Below the pieces are notes generated by a model that was not told where the DNA came from, did not search any database, and saw only the letters and a program-made list of their open reading frames with translations. A program made the translations under genes and the position numbers. DNA of 64,000 nt from Neptunicoccus sediminis (GTDB lineage Bacteria; Pseudomonadota; Alphaproteobacteria; Rhodobacterales; Rhodobacteraceae), in NCBI RefSeq assembly GCF_001719615.1, contig NZ_MDVX01000012.1:1-64000 (forward strand), in the 5' to 3' direction. The first letter of the stretch is position 1. Each line of letters opens with the position of its first letter. Below are positions 8,718-17,563 of this stretch, one piece after another.

Positions 8718-8746
8718 AGGTTACCATATACGCGGTTTATTGTCAA
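8718..8746 (-). promoter_or_regulatory. Candidate sigma-70 promoter of the Lrp-type gene
   Basis: On the minus strand TTGACA (8746-8741) is followed after 17 bases by TAACCT (8723-8718). The -35 is perfect and the -10 is weak. It is correctly placed upstream of the start at 8684. Confidence 0.45.
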
Positions 8747-8795
8747 TTATCGCGCCCGATGGGGGGTGTTTTGCGCACCAATTGCATTCCCTATG

Positions 8796-8820
8796 ACGTA
8801 ACATGCTGGAAACACGTAAC
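8796..8820. promoter_or_regulatory. Direct repeat ACGTAAC upstream of hppD
   Basis: ACGTAAC occurs at 8796-8802 and 8814-8820, 18 bases apart (start to start), just before the hppD ribosome site at about 8827-8832. It could be a regulator binding site on one face of the helix, with the divergent Lrp-type protein the obvious candidate. Support is only positional. Confidence 0.3.
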
Positions 8821-8838
8821 ACCAACCGGAGGTTTCCA

Positions 8839-9939
8839 ATGGGCCCGTTTCCACATGATGCACCAAAATCTACAATTTCCGAGATAAACCCCGCAGGCAC
8901 CGACGGCTTTGAGTTTGTCGAGTTCGCCCACAGTGACCCGGAAGAGCTGCGCAAGCTGTTCACGAAAATGGGCTACGAACACACTGCGACCCACAAGACC
9001 AAAGTGATTGAACTGTGGCAGCAGGGCGATATTACCTATGTTTTGAACGCCGAACCCGGCTCTTTCGGGATGCGGTTTGTGGATGATCACGGTCCTTGCG
9101 CCCCGTCTATGGCGTGGCGCGTTGTTGATGCGCAGCATGCCCATGACCATGCAGTGAAGCTGGGTGCGGAATCCTATACCGGCGATGACAAATGTCTCGA
9201 CGTGCCTGCTGTGATCGGCATTGGCGGTTCGCTGCTGTATTTCGTGGACACCTACGGCGAGGGCGAAAATGCCTATGCCGAAGAATATGACTTCCACATT
9301 ACCGACAAGCCCGAAGGCGTCGGGTTCTATTACCTTGACCACCTGACCCACAACGTGATCCGCGGCAACATGGACACATGGTATAAATTCTACCGCGACA
9401 CGTTCAACTTCCGCGAAATCCGCTTCTTTGATATTGCCGGCAAGGTGACGGGGCTGACGTCCCGTGCGCTGACCTCGCCCTGTGGCCGTATCCGTATTCC
9501 GATCAACGAAAGTGCGGATGATAAATCCCAGATCGAAGAATACCTGCGCGAATACAAGGGCGAAGGCATCCAGCACATCGCGGTTGCCGCCAAGGATATT
9601 TACAGCGCAACGGATGAGATCAGCGAACGCGGACTGGAGTTCATGCCACCGCCACCGCCGATGTATTACAAGATGTCCCACAAGCGCGTGCAAGGCCATG
9701 AAGAGCCGATCGAGCGGATGGAAAAGCACGGTATCCTGATTGACGGCGAAGGTGTTGTAGACGGCGGCGAGACCCGCATCCTGCTGCAAATCTTCTCCAA
9801 GACGGTGATCGGGCCGATCTTCTTTGAATTTATCCAGCGCAAGGGCGACGACGGCTTTGGCGAAGGCAACTTCAAGGCGCTGTTTGAAAGCATCGAGGCC
9901 GACCAGATCGAGCGTGGCGTGATCGAGGCCGCCGAGTAA
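8839..9939 (+). CDS. hppD: 4-hydroxyphenylpyruvate dioxygenase
   Basis: This 366-residue non-haem Fe(II) dioxygenase converts 4-hydroxyphenylpyruvate to homogentisate in tyrosine and phenylalanine breakdown. Two vicinal-oxygen-chelate domains are present. The metal triad is visible as His168 (YYLDHLTHNV), His246 (GEGIQHIAVA) and Glu330 (IFFEFIQRKG). The frame is open from 8803, but the ATG at 8839 has a strong CGGAGG site and gives the usual protein length. It is followed after 7 bases by a Rieske protein gene, forming a likely two-gene operon. Homogentisate dioxygenase and later steps are not in this window. Confidence 0.96.
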   Translation: MGPFPHDAPKSTISEINPAGTDGFEFVEFAHSDPEELRKLFTKMGYEHTATHKTKVIELWQQGDITYVLNAEPGSFGMRFVDDHGPCAPSMAWRVVDAQHAHDHAVKLGAESYTGDDKCLDVPAVIGIGGSLLYFVDTYGEGENAYAEEYDFHITDKPEGVGFYYLDHLTHNVIRGNMDTWYKFYRDTFNFREIRFFDIAGKVTGLTSRALTSPCGRIRIPINESADDKSQIEEYLREYKGEGIQHIAVAAKDIYSATDEISERGLEFMPPPPPMYYKMSHKRVQGHEEPIERMEKHGILIDGEGVVDGGETRILLQIFSKTVIGPIFFEFIQRKGDDGFGEGNFKALFESIEADQIERGVIEAAE

Positions 9940-9946
9940 GCGTTTC

Positions 9947-10300
9947 ATGACACTGGACTGGACAGATTTTCCGGACGCGCCCGAACGCGGCACCATCCTC
10001 TGCGACGACACCGCGCTGGGGCAGGGGGTGACGGCGCTCGCGCTTGGGGAGTTTCCGGTCCTTGTCGTGAAGGACGGCGGGGGCACGCGGGCATTTGTGA
10101 ACGCCTGCCCCCACCAGTTCCTGCCGCTTGACAGTCGCGGCGATGTGCTGGGCGCGGATGGAACGCGGTTGATTTGTACCAATCACGATGCGGTGTTTGA
10201 TGCGCAGACAGGGCAGGGCGTGGCCGGCTTCGGCCTGAATTGTGCCCTGTCGCCAGTGCCGATTGCGCTGTCAAACGGTCAATGGGTCATTGCAGGCTAG
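9947..10300 (+). CDS. Rieske (2Fe-2S) domain protein
   Basis: A 117-residue soluble protein that is essentially one Rieske domain. The cluster ligands are Cys54, His56, Cys77 and His80 (C-x-H-x20-C-x2-H). No signal peptide or membrane segment is visible, so it is a cytoplasmic ferredoxin-like electron carrier. It starts 7 bases after hppD and is probably co-transcribed. HPPD itself needs no external electron donor, so the reason for the pairing is unclear; possible roles are iron-site repair or service to another oxygenase. Confidence 0.88.
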   Translation: MTLDWTDFPDAPERGTILCDDTALGQGVTALALGEFPVLVVKDGGGTRAFVNACPHQFLPLDSRGDVLGADGTRLICTNHDAVFDAQTGQGVAGFGLNCALSPVPIALSNGQWVIAG

Positions 10301-10363
10301 GGTTCGCACCGCGACCGGTTCTGCTGGGGAACCCGCGATTTTTGCACCTTATCAATAGATTGC

Positions 10364-10373
10364 GGGGGGGGGG
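10364..10373. repeat. Run of ten G
   Basis: A homopolymer of ten G lies in the intergenic region, 107 bases before the H-type lectin start. Such runs are prone to slippage in the cell and to sequencing error. No reading frame crosses it. Confidence 0.9.
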
Positions 10374-10480
10374 CCACGACCCCGAATTTCATAAAATCGT
10401 TATCAAATTCCGGAGAAATCCTGCTGGCCTTTTTGTCCTGAACGCCTATCATTGCAAAAAACACGCAGAAGGCGGGAAAT

Positions 10481-10879
10481 ATGGACGGGACAGGCACACT
10501 GGCGCAGAAATTTTCTCAGCAAACCACATCGCCGTTGGTGGGGATGCAGATCATCACCGCAACGGGTGAGATTTTCAATCATGTGGACGAAAACGAACCG
10601 ATGTGGGCCGGAGAGGGCGACCGCTCCGTCAGGCTTCAGGTGGCGTTTGCCGCGCCGTTCCAGCGCCCGCCCCATGTGACAATCGGAATTTCGGGCATTG
10701 ATGCGTCACGGGCGCAGAACCTGCGGTTCAACATCACCGCCGAGGATGTCACCCGTGAGGGTTTCGTGCTGAGCTTTGTGACATGGGACGACACAAAAAT
10801 CGCCCGCGCCTCTGCCAGTTGGTCTGCAATCGGGGCGGCTGTTCCGGTCAGCGCCCTGCGCCGCAGCGCAGGGGTATAA
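10481..10879 (+). CDS. H-type lectin domain protein
   Basis: This 132-residue protein has an H-type lectin domain in its C-terminal two thirds (~48-122). It shows the characteristic run of beta strands around FQRPPHVTIGISGID and the closing segment TWDDTKIARASASW. H-type lectins, first known from snail agglutinin, bind N-acetylgalactosamine-like sugars as trimers; bacterial members are mostly uncharacterised. No signal peptide is visible, so how it would meet an external glycan is unclear. The start ATG has AGAAGGCGGGA upstream. It appears monocistronic and convergent to the small secreted protein gene that follows. Confidence 0.78.
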   Translation: MDGTGTLAQKFSQQTTSPLVGMQIITATGEIFNHVDENEPMWAGEGDRSVRLQVAFAAPFQRPPHVTIGISGIDASRAQNLRFNITAEDVTREGFVLSFVTWDDTKIARASASWSAIGAAVPVSALRRSAGV

Positions 10880-10917
10880 TGCAGGCAGGCCCGCCGGACC
10901 GCGCCTGAATACAGATA

Positions 10918-11223
10918 TCAGCCACAGGTTTTATGGGCCAGTGCGCCAAAGGCTTTGTACCGTTTCCAGAAACGTTCCTTGCGCTTGTCGTCGGACTGGC
11001 GGGTTTCCTGTGCGAGATCAGGGTCTTTGAAGAACTTCGCAGCAAGCCGCTGATCAGAGCTGGTCAGTTGCACATTGGCGACTTTCTGGATGCAGGCGCA
11101 CAGGCTGGCCGAGGCGCGTCGCTCGGATGATTTACAGGCCCGCTCGATCTTGTTGAACGCTCGGGCAGGCGCGGCTGCGGTCAGCAGGGAAACGGCCAGT
11201 GTTGCTGCGATTGTCTTTTTCAT
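10918..11223 (-). CDS. Small secreted hypothetical protein
   Basis: A 101-residue protein with a clear Sec signal peptide: MKK, a hydrophobic core and an APARA-like cleavage site near residue 22. The mature part is basic and has four cysteines (ERAC, LCAC, TCG), which could form two disulfides in the periplasm. The frame extends back to 11307, but the ATG at 11223 has a GAGGACGTT ribosome site and starts the signal peptide exactly. I do not recognise a named family beyond conserved alphaproteobacterial hypotheticals. Confidence 0.75.
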   Translation of the reverse strand: MKKTIAATLAVSLLTAAAPARAFNKIERACKSSERRASASLCACIQKVANVQLTSSDQRLAAKFFKDPDLAQETRQSDDKRKERFWKRYKAFGALAHKTCG

Positions 11224-11435
11224 AACGTCCTCATATGTTGCCTCGGTCCGGCGTCTTGACGCGCCAATTTTGCCAAGCTTTCTGCCACAAAACGGGCGAA
11301 GACGCAATCAACACGCAAGGCGGATCGGGGTAGGGGCACCAAAGCCGCGCCACTGGGCCGCAATTGTTGCGAAAACCCCCTGCGCAGGCTCAATCCCCAT
11401 TGACCAAATGCTGCTTTCCATCCATATCCAGAGCC

Positions 11436-13235
11436 ATGACAGACCTATCCAAAATCCGCAATTTTTCCATTGTAGCCCACATCGACCACGGCAAATCAAC
11501 GCTGGCGGACCGGCTGATCCAATCCACCGGCACAGTGGCCGATCGGGACATGAAAGAGCAAATGCTCGACGCGATGGATATCGAGCGGGAACGGGGTATC
11601 ACCATCAAGGCGAACTCTGTGCGGATCGAATATCGCGCCAAGGATGGGGAAGATTACGTCCTCAACCTGATCGACACCCCCGGTCACGTGGATTTTGCCT
11701 ATGAAGTCTCCCGCTCCATGCGTGCGGTTGAAGGCTCTTTGCTGGTGGTGGACAGCACCCAAGGCGTTGAGGCACAGACACTGGCCAACGTCTATCAGGC
11801 GATTGATGCGGATCATGACATTGTGCCGGTTCTCAACAAGATCGACCTGCCCGCGTCAGAGCCGGAGCGGGTGTGCGAACAGATCGAAGATGTGATCGGC
11901 ATTGACGCAACGGATGCGATTATGGTTTCGGCCAAAACCGGTATCGGCATCCCCGATGTGCTGGAAGCCATCGTCACCCGTTTGCCCGCCCCGACAGGCA
12001 ATGCAGATGCGCCGCTGAAGGCGATGCTGGTGGACAGCTGGTATGATGCCTATCTCGGCGTTGTGGTTCTGGTGCGGGTGATCGACGGTTATCTGCGCAA
12101 GGGCGACCGCATCCGCATGATGGCAACCAATGCCGTTTATCCGGTGGACCGTGTCGGCGTGTTCCGCCCGCAGATGGACAATATTGACGTGCTCGGCCCC
12201 GGTGAAATGGGCTTTATGACCGCATCCATCAAACAGGTGCGCGATACCAAAGTGGGCGACACGATCACCACCGAGAAGAAAGGCTGTGACACGCCGCTGC
12301 CCGGTTTTGCGCCCAGCCAGCCTGTGGTGTTCTGTGGCCTGTTCCCCGTGGATAACGCCCAATTTGAAGACCTGCGCGAAGCGATTTCCAAACTTTCGCT
12401 GAACGATGCGTCCTTCAGCACGGAAATGGAAACTTCTGCCGCGCTTGGTTTCGGGTTCCGCTGCGGCTTCCTTGGCCTGTTGCACCTAGAGGTGATCCGC
12501 GACCGACTGGAGCGGGAATACGATATTGAACTGATCACCACAGCACCAAGCGTGATCTACCATATCCACATGCGCGACGGCACCATGCAGGAGCTGCACA
12601 ACCCCGCCGATATGCCCGATCTGACCCATGTGGACCACATTGAGGAACCACGCATCAAGGCGACGATCCTTGTGCCGGATGAATACCTCGGGGATGTGCT
12701 GAAGCTGTGTCAGGACCGCCGCGGTATCCAGCTGGATCTGACCTATGCGGGCACCCGCGCGATGGTTGTTTACGATTTGCCGCTGAACGAGGTGGTGTTT
12801 GACTTTTACGACCGTCTGAAATCCGTCACCAAAGGCTACGCCAGCTTTGACTACCAGATGGAAGACTACCGCGAAGACAAGCTGGTCAAGATGCAGATCC
12901 TTGTCAACGAAGAGCCGGTTGATGCGCTGTCTACCATGGTACATGCCGACCGCGCCGAAGCCCGTGGCCGCGCGATGGTTGAAAAGCTGAAGGATCTGAT
13001 CCCCCAGCACATGTTCAAAATTCCGATTCAGGCGGCGATCGGCGGGCGGATCATTGCCCGCGAAACCCTGTCGGCCCTGCGCAAGGACGTGACCGCGAAA
13101 TGTTACGGCGGCGACGTCAGCCGGAAACGCAAGCTGCTGGACAAGCAGAAAGCGGGCAAAAAGAAGATGCGCCAGTTCGGAAAGGTGGACATCCCGCAGG
13201 AAGCCTTCATCAGCGCGTTGAAGATGGACAGCTAG
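11436..13235 (+). CDS. lepA: Elongation factor 4 (LepA)
   Basis: The 599-residue translational GTPase has the exact family length. The P-loop AHIDHGKS lies near residue 16, the DTPGH switch II near residue 78, and the specificity motif NKID near 132. The LepA-specific C-terminal domain follows, ending in [18 protein letters not shown]. It acts on ribosomes, proposed to back-translocate or aid initiation under stress. The frame opens earlier (11364), but [15 protein letters not shown] at 11436 is the family start. It is a single gene, closed by a clear intrinsic terminator. Confidence 0.97.
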   Translation: MTDLSKIRNFSIVAHIDHGKSTLADRLIQSTGTVADRDMKEQMLDAMDIERERGITIKANSVRIEYRAKDGEDYVLNLIDTPGHVDFAYEVSRSMRAVEGSLLVVDSTQGVEAQTLANVYQAIDADHDIVPVLNKIDLPASEPERVCEQIEDVIGIDATDAIMVSAKTGIGIPDVLEAIVTRLPAPTGNADAPLKAMLVDSWYDAYLGVVVLVRVIDGYLRKGDRIRMMATNAVYPVDRVGVFRPQMDNIDVLGPGEMGFMTASIKQVRDTKVGDTITTEKKGCDTPLPGFAPSQPVVFCGLFPVDNAQFEDLREAISKLSLNDASFSTEMETSAALGFGFRCGFLGLLHLEVIRDRLEREYDIELITTAPSVIYHIHMRDGTMQELHNPADMPDLTHVDHIEEPRIKATILVPDEYLGDVLKLCQDRRGIQLDLTYAGTRAMVVYDLPLNEVVFDFYDRLKSVTKGYASFDYQMEDYREDKLVKMQILVNEEPVDALSTMVHADRAEARGRAMVEKLKDLIPQHMFKIPIQAAIGGRIIARETLSALRKDVTAKCYGGDVSRKRKLLDKQKAGKKKMRQFGKVDIPQEAFISALKMDS

Positions 13236-13266
13236 GGGCCGTTTCCCCCTGATATGATACAATCAC

Positions 13267-13300
13267 ACGCCGGTTGCGATATTTCGGAACCGGCGTTTTT
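13267..13300 (+). terminator. Intrinsic terminator after lepA
   Basis: A 9-bp stem (ACGCCGGTT/AACCGGCGT) is followed by a run of five T. It lies 31 bases after the lepA stop. Confidence 0.85.
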
Positions 13301-13312
13301 CGTTATCGCCCC

Positions 13313-13897
13313 TTAAAACCCGATTTGCCAAATGGCGATGGGGACGATCAGCAGGGCGACAAGCGACACGATAAGCAGGGCGCCATCGCGGGTTAGCAAA
13401 CCTGCGGCGAACAGGGCGATCACGATCGAAGCGATAGAGCCGGAGCCGGGAATGAACTCCAGAAACGGCATGCAAAGTGTTAACGCCAGTATTAACAGCA
13501 GCGGCAGGCTTAGCCATGCGCGATTGAACAGAAAGGTCAGGCGGGCTTTGAGAAAACGCTCCACAAACCGGACCGGCTTGCGCAACCATCTGATCGCCTT
13601 ACGCAGCTTTTCGGTCGAGATGGTTCGCCGTGTAATGAATTTTGGCAGCCAGACGGCTTTGCGTCCTGCCAGCATTTGAACCACAATAAAGAAAATCACC
13701 GTTCCGACAAACGCAGTCATGCCGGGAATGGCGCTGACCGGCGAAGAGGACACCAGCGAAAAGATCAGCATAAGGGACGCGAAGGAGCGTCGCCCCAGAC
13801 TGTCAATCACTTCGGAGACAGCAGTGGTTTCGCCCGTGGCCGAGTTTTCAAGTTCGTCCAGGACTTCGCTGAGCGCGTGGGTTCTGACCTGTGTCAT
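13313..13897 (-). CDS. ExoD-family membrane protein
   Basis: The 194-residue protein matches the ExoD family. It has a short cytoplasmic N-terminus (VLDELENSATGETTAVSEV) then hydrophobic helices, including the conserved LMLIFSLVSSSPVSAIPGMTAF segment near residues 42-64 and two or three C-terminal helices. ExoD was named from Sinorhizobium mutants with altered exopolysaccharide and poor alkali tolerance; the biochemical role is unknown. No polysaccharide genes are nearby. It is convergent with lepA and shares the downstream terminator region. Confidence 0.85.
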   Translation of the reverse strand: MTQVRTHALSEVLDELENSATGETTAVSEVIDSLGRRSFASLMLIFSLVSSSPVSAIPGMTAFVGTVIFFIVVQMLAGRKAVWLPKFITRRTISTEKLRKAIRWLRKPVRFVERFLKARLTFLFNRAWLSLPLLLILALTLCMPFLEFIPGSGSIASIVIALFAAGLLTRDGALLIVSLVALLIVPIAIWQIGF

Positions 13898-14082
13898 TTT
13901 ATCCGTAATTCAATTATTTCTGCCGCCCCCCGCACGGCTAACCAGCCAGCGGGCGTTTGGTTCCCGTTTATTATGTCAGCAGTACGGAAAAGGTAAGGGG
14001 GCACCGGATACCGGCGCCCCCTGATTGTCCGTTTACAAGCAACTTCCTTGCGTCAGTTCAGCAAGTGTCAGCCTAAGGAAAA

Positions 14083-15021
14083 TCAGATAAAGTTGTCGTC
14101 ATCCATCATTTCAGCGCGGGTCACGTTTTCGACCAGCACTTTGATGTCATCATAGCGCAGCAGAACATCCTCGCCCTTTTTGATGAAGGTGATGTCATCT
14201 ACATCCGCACCGGCGAGGTTAATTTCGTCCTGACCGACTTTGAAATCCTTGATGGTGTCCTTGCCATCACCAGATTTGAAGATGAAGTCATCTGCGCCGC
14301 GGTTGCCCCAAAGTTTGTCATTGCCCGGACCGCCGATGATCTTATCCTTGCCGCCGCCACCTTTGAGAACATCCGCGCCGCCGCCGCCTTTGAGCGTGTC
14401 ATTGCCCGAACCGCCCTCCAGCTTGTCCCGCCCTTTGCCACCGTCGAGTTTGTCTTTGCCTGCCCCGCCGCGCAATTTGTCGTTGCCGCCACCGCCAAGC
14501 AGATAATCCTTGCCGCCAAGTCCGACCAATTTGTCATTGCCACCTGCACCGGAGAGGAAATCGTCAAAGGCCGTGCCGGTGAAATCATCCGCGCCGCCAT
14601 CCCCGTCCAGACGTATGCCGCTGTCCACGGGTCCACCGGAGAGGGCCGTTATCAGATCGGTCTCGTCAGCGTAACCGGCAAGCGCTTCGCGCACGAAATC
14701 AAAGCCTTCAGAGATTAGCGAGGTGTCGCCGCTGATGAAATCCTCTAACACGCCCAATGCGGCGTCGATCTCTGCACCGCTGAGTCCGGCCGTTGCCAGA
14801 TTGGTGCGGATCGTGGGAAGCAGGCTGTTCAGGAAAGACCAGTCAAATGCTGCCAGCGCGGTTTCCACGGTGTCCAGCAGGTCAAGATAGGCGCCCACAG
14901 TCATCTTGCTGATCGCGGTCCAGTCAAACCCGCCTGTCAGGTCAGGCCTGCCGGTAAAAGCAACAAGACTGCTGATGTAGTTGGCCCAGCTTTCAAGGTC
15001 TTTCGTGTCAGTGAGAAACAT
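14083..15021 (-). CDS. RTX-type calcium-binding repeat protein, probably type I secreted
   Basis: A 312-residue acidic protein with three parts. An N-terminal helical region (~1-120) has no recognised domain. A central block of about nine glycine/aspartate nonapeptide repeats (~157-243, pattern GGxGxDxLx) would form a calcium-filled beta roll. The ~60-residue C-terminus, ending in an acidic and hydrophobic tail (DDDNFI), is typical of type I secretion signals. No Sec signal is present. The repeats are unusually lysine-rich (GGNDKL, GKDKL). No ABC/TolC exporter adjoins it, so export must use a system elsewhere. Confidence 0.85.
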   Translation of the reverse strand: MFLTDTKDLESWANYISSLVAFTGRPDLTGGFDWTAISKMTVGAYLDLLDTVETALAAFDWSFLNSLLPTIRTNLATAGLSGAEIDAALGVLEDFISGDTSLISEGFDFVREALAGYADETDLITALSGGPVDSGIRLDGDGGADDFTGTAFDDFLSGAGGNDKLVGLGGKDYLLGGGGNDKLRGGAGKDKLDGGKGRDKLEGGSGNDTLKGGGGADVLKGGGGKDKIIGGPGNDKLWGNRGADDFIFKSGDGKDTIKDFKVGQDEINLAGADVDDITFIKKGEDVLLRYDDIKVLVENVTRAEMMDDDNFI

Positions 15022-15222
15022 TCCAATTCGTCCCTTTTAAATGTGGTGTTCAATGGGCGGTATCATTGGCAGTGCCAGATGAATTCGCAAGATATTTTTA
15101 TCTATTATTTGCAGTTTCAGCCTGATCTGATGCGGATCAGGGGCCGGCGTGGTGTGATTGTCCTGTCCCTCTTGCGCGGGCTTTGATATGGCGGCGCTAT
15201 CCTTGTCAGAAAGTACCCGTCG

Positions 15223-15735
15223 ATGTCTTGTGCCTTATGTCAATCCGCAGATGCTGTCGCGCCTTTTGAGGTGCCCCGTGATGGCATAGCCCATAGCGTT
15301 GATCTCTGCGAAATCTGCACTGCGCAACAAAGCGGTACGCCGGTTGCAACCCACTGGCGCTGTCTGTCGTCTGCCATGTGGTCCGAAGATCCCGCGACAC
15401 AGGTTCTTGCCTATCGGATGCTCTGTCGTCTGGAGGGGGAGGGCTGGGCGCGTGACCTGAAAGACATGCTCTACCTTGATGAAGATACATTGGCCTGGGC
15501 CGAAGCCGGAATCGCGCGGGAAACCGGCCACCGTGACAGCAACGGCGTTCCGCTTGCTACGGGGGATAATGTGGTGCTGATCAAGGATCTGCCGGTCAAA
15601 GGTGCAGGGTTCACGGCAAAACGGGGCACGGCGGTGCGGGGGATTTCAATCGTGCCCGACAACCCTGCCCATATTGAGGGCCGCGTGGAAGGCCAGCGGA
15701 TCGTGATCCTGACCGAGTTTGTGAAGAAGAAGTAA
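15223..15735 (+). CDS. PhnA-domain zinc-ribbon protein
   Basis: This 170-residue protein has an N-terminal zinc-finger-like segment with two CxxC pairs (C3/C6 in SCALC and C29/C32 in LCEIC) and a C-terminal PhnA SH3-like domain from about residue 105 (DSNGVPLATGDNVVLIKDL...RGISI...VEGQRIVILTEFVKK). PhnA proteins were named for linkage to phosphonate genes, but the family is widespread and has no agreed role. The middle part is a helical linker longer than in E. coli PhnA. It is a single gene; the ATG at 15223 starts the conserved protein. Confidence 0.82.
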   Translation: MSCALCQSADAVAPFEVPRDGIAHSVDLCEICTAQQSGTPVATHWRCLSSAMWSEDPATQVLAYRMLCRLEGEGWARDLKDMLYLDEDTLAWAEAGIARETGHRDSNGVPLATGDNVVLIKDLPVKGAGFTAKRGTAVRGISIVPDNPAHIEGRVEGQRIVILTEFVKKK

Positions 15736-15963
15736 CGTTGCTGCTACCGGCGCAATGGTAAGGCGTGCGCGCCCGTGGGTGATGCGCGTACCGCCTGCGG
15801 CCATGCAATTTTCATCACAATGTGCGGAACAATTTCCCCAGTCGCACGTTAACCACGTGAGAATTTCGTGAAACGGCGGTTTTGACCGGATCGCCATTAG
15901 CGACTCATTGATCGGCGCAAAAGCCGACTGTACTGTGAACCTATCCTTTGGGGGGATATTTTA

Positions 15964-16335
15964 ATGAGTGTAAATGTAATTGAAACGGCGGAAGCCGAAA
16001 TTGAATCTCTGGTCACTGATACCTATCGCATTCACCGAGGGACGCTACGGGACAAACTGCGCCGCGTCGGGCGCCGGTTGCCCCGTAGTGTGGTCGAGGA
16101 TGTTGCCTATCTGGAAGATGCCCGCCGCCGCACCGCGCATCCGCGCCGTCGTGGTCTGGTTGACGCCAAACGGGTTGATACAATTGTAAGCAACCAGCGC
16201 CGGACCTTGGGACGGGTTGATGTGGCACGGGACAAATCCCGTGAACGGATCAACTGGCTGGGTATGCTTGTGTTGAACCTGATGCTGTTCGGCGTGGTCT
16301 ATTATGCCCTGCTGAAATGGCTGGGTGCGATCTAA
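15964..16335 (+). CDS. Hypothetical basic protein with C-terminal membrane helix
   Basis: The 123-residue protein is strongly basic in its first ~95 residues (many Arg in RTAHPRRRG, RRVGRRLPRS), then has one hydrophobic helix (~99-119) at the C-terminus. This is a tail-anchored arrangement with the basic part in the cytoplasm. It starts after a GGGGGGAT ribosome site. I do not recognise a named domain. Binding of the basic part to nucleic acid or acidic lipid head groups is only a guess. Confidence 0.7.
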   Translation: MSVNVIETAEAEIESLVTDTYRIHRGTLRDKLRRVGRRLPRSVVEDVAYLEDARRRTAHPRRRGLVDAKRVDTIVSNQRRTLGRVDVARDKSRERINWLGMLVLNLMLFGVVYYALLKWLGAI

Positions 16336-16364
16336 ACCGTAGTTCAGGTGCGTATCCAAACAGA

Positions 16365-16396
16365 CAGCCCCCACCACCGATAGGTGATGGGGGCTG
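16365..16396. terminator. Hairpin between convergent genes
   Basis: A 14-bp stem with one mismatched pair and a 4-base loop (GATA) separates the tail-anchored hypothetical gene from the pirin gene. There is no strong T-run on either side, so efficiency is uncertain. Confidence 0.65.
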
Positions 16397-16420
16397 CCAG
16401 CGGCTGGCGTGTTAACGTCG

Positions 16421-17332
16421 TTAATGCGCAGGGCGAATGAACGTGCCGTTTCGCAGTTCCTTGAACGCCTGTTGCAGTTCTGCTTGCGTGTTCATCACCA
16501 CAGGCCCGTGCCATGCGACAGGTTCCTCAATCGGCCTGCCTGAAATCAGCAAAAAGCGGATGCCTTCCTCTCCGGCCTGAACGGTGATGCTGTCACCGGT
16601 GTCAAAGCGCACCAGCGTGCGGTTGCCGGACATATCGCGGATGTTGACCTCCTCGCCCATGACCTCTTTTTCCAGCAGAACGCCGGTCGGATCGGATGCG
16701 CCGGCAAAAGCGCCTGCGCCCTCAAAGACATAGGCAAACGCGCGGCGGTAGGTGTCCACCGGAAGGGTTTTCTTCACACCGGGTGGCACGTAGACGTCCA
16801 GATATTGCGGATCGGCGGCGATACCGTCAACAGGGCCGGTCTGACCCCAGAAATCACCGACGATGACTTTGACACGGGTGCCGTCGTCTTCCTCGATCAC
16901 CGGAATTTCCTTCGCCTCTACATCCTGATAACGCGGATCGGTCATTTTCAGATCGCGCGGTAGGTTGGCCCACAACTGGAACCCGTGCATCTGACCTGCG
17001 GCGTTCCCTTTGGGCATCTCCTGATGCAAGATACCACGACCCGAAGTCATCCATTGCACATCGCCCGCTTTCAGGCGGCCTTGATTGCCCAGGCTGTCCG
17101 CATGGTCCACTTCGCCTGACAGAACGTAAGTGATGGTTTCGATTCCCCGATGTGGATGCCACGGAAACCCGTTGGCATAATGGGCCGGATCCTCGTTGCG
17201 GAAATCGTCAAGCAACAGAAACGGGTCCAGCTCTGTCGGGTCGGCAAAGCCAAAAGCGCGGTGCAGGTGGACGCCGGCCCCTTCGAGGGTGGGTTGGGCC
17301 TGGCTGGTCGATTTTACGGGACGGATAGACAT
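16421..17332 (-). CDS. Pirin family protein (bicupin)
   Basis: The 303-residue bicupin has the pirin metal-site motif in the N-terminal cupin: WHPHRGIETITYVLSGEVDH (histidines near residues 58-60) and a later HQEM about 45 residues on. Bacterial pirins bind Fe or similar metals; some show quercetin 2,3-dioxygenase activity and some act as redox co-regulators. The frame extends to 17383, but the ATG at 17332 follows AAGGAGACATCCT and gives the family start (MSIRPVKS). It is a single gene, divergent from the dehydrogenase gene that follows. Confidence 0.92.
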   Translation of the reverse strand: MSIRPVKSTSQAQPTLEGAGVHLHRAFGFADPTELDPFLLLDDFRNEDPAHYANGFPWHPHRGIETITYVLSGEVDHADSLGNQGRLKAGDVQWMTSGRGILHQEMPKGNAAGQMHGFQLWANLPRDLKMTDPRYQDVEAKEIPVIEEDDGTRVKVIVGDFWGQTGPVDGIAADPQYLDVYVPPGVKKTLPVDTYRRAFAYVFEGAGAFAGASDPTGVLLEKEVMGEEVNIRDMSGNRTLVRFDTGDSITVQAGEEGIRFLLISGRPIEEPVAWHGPVVMNTQAELQQAFKELRNGTFIRPAH

Positions 17333-17563
17333 AGGATGTCTCCTTTTCAAACTGTGTTGCCCCCAATTTAGGGAGCGCCGCACCGTTCGCCAAGACGGGC
17401 GATAGCAAAGCAGTGTTCGCTGGTTGCGAACAATGTTGGAATATTTGCGCGGCTCAACCAGATACAGACCTGTTTACGGCGCTATGTGTCGGGAAACTAC
17501 AATTTCGACCGTCACATACTGCGCTTTATGGGGGGGTGATGTTGGAACAGGGCAGGGCGGCAG

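Noticed and set aside
14300-14560. Short tandem DNA repeats
   Set aside because: They are the coding sequence of the RTX nonapeptides, already covered by that gene.
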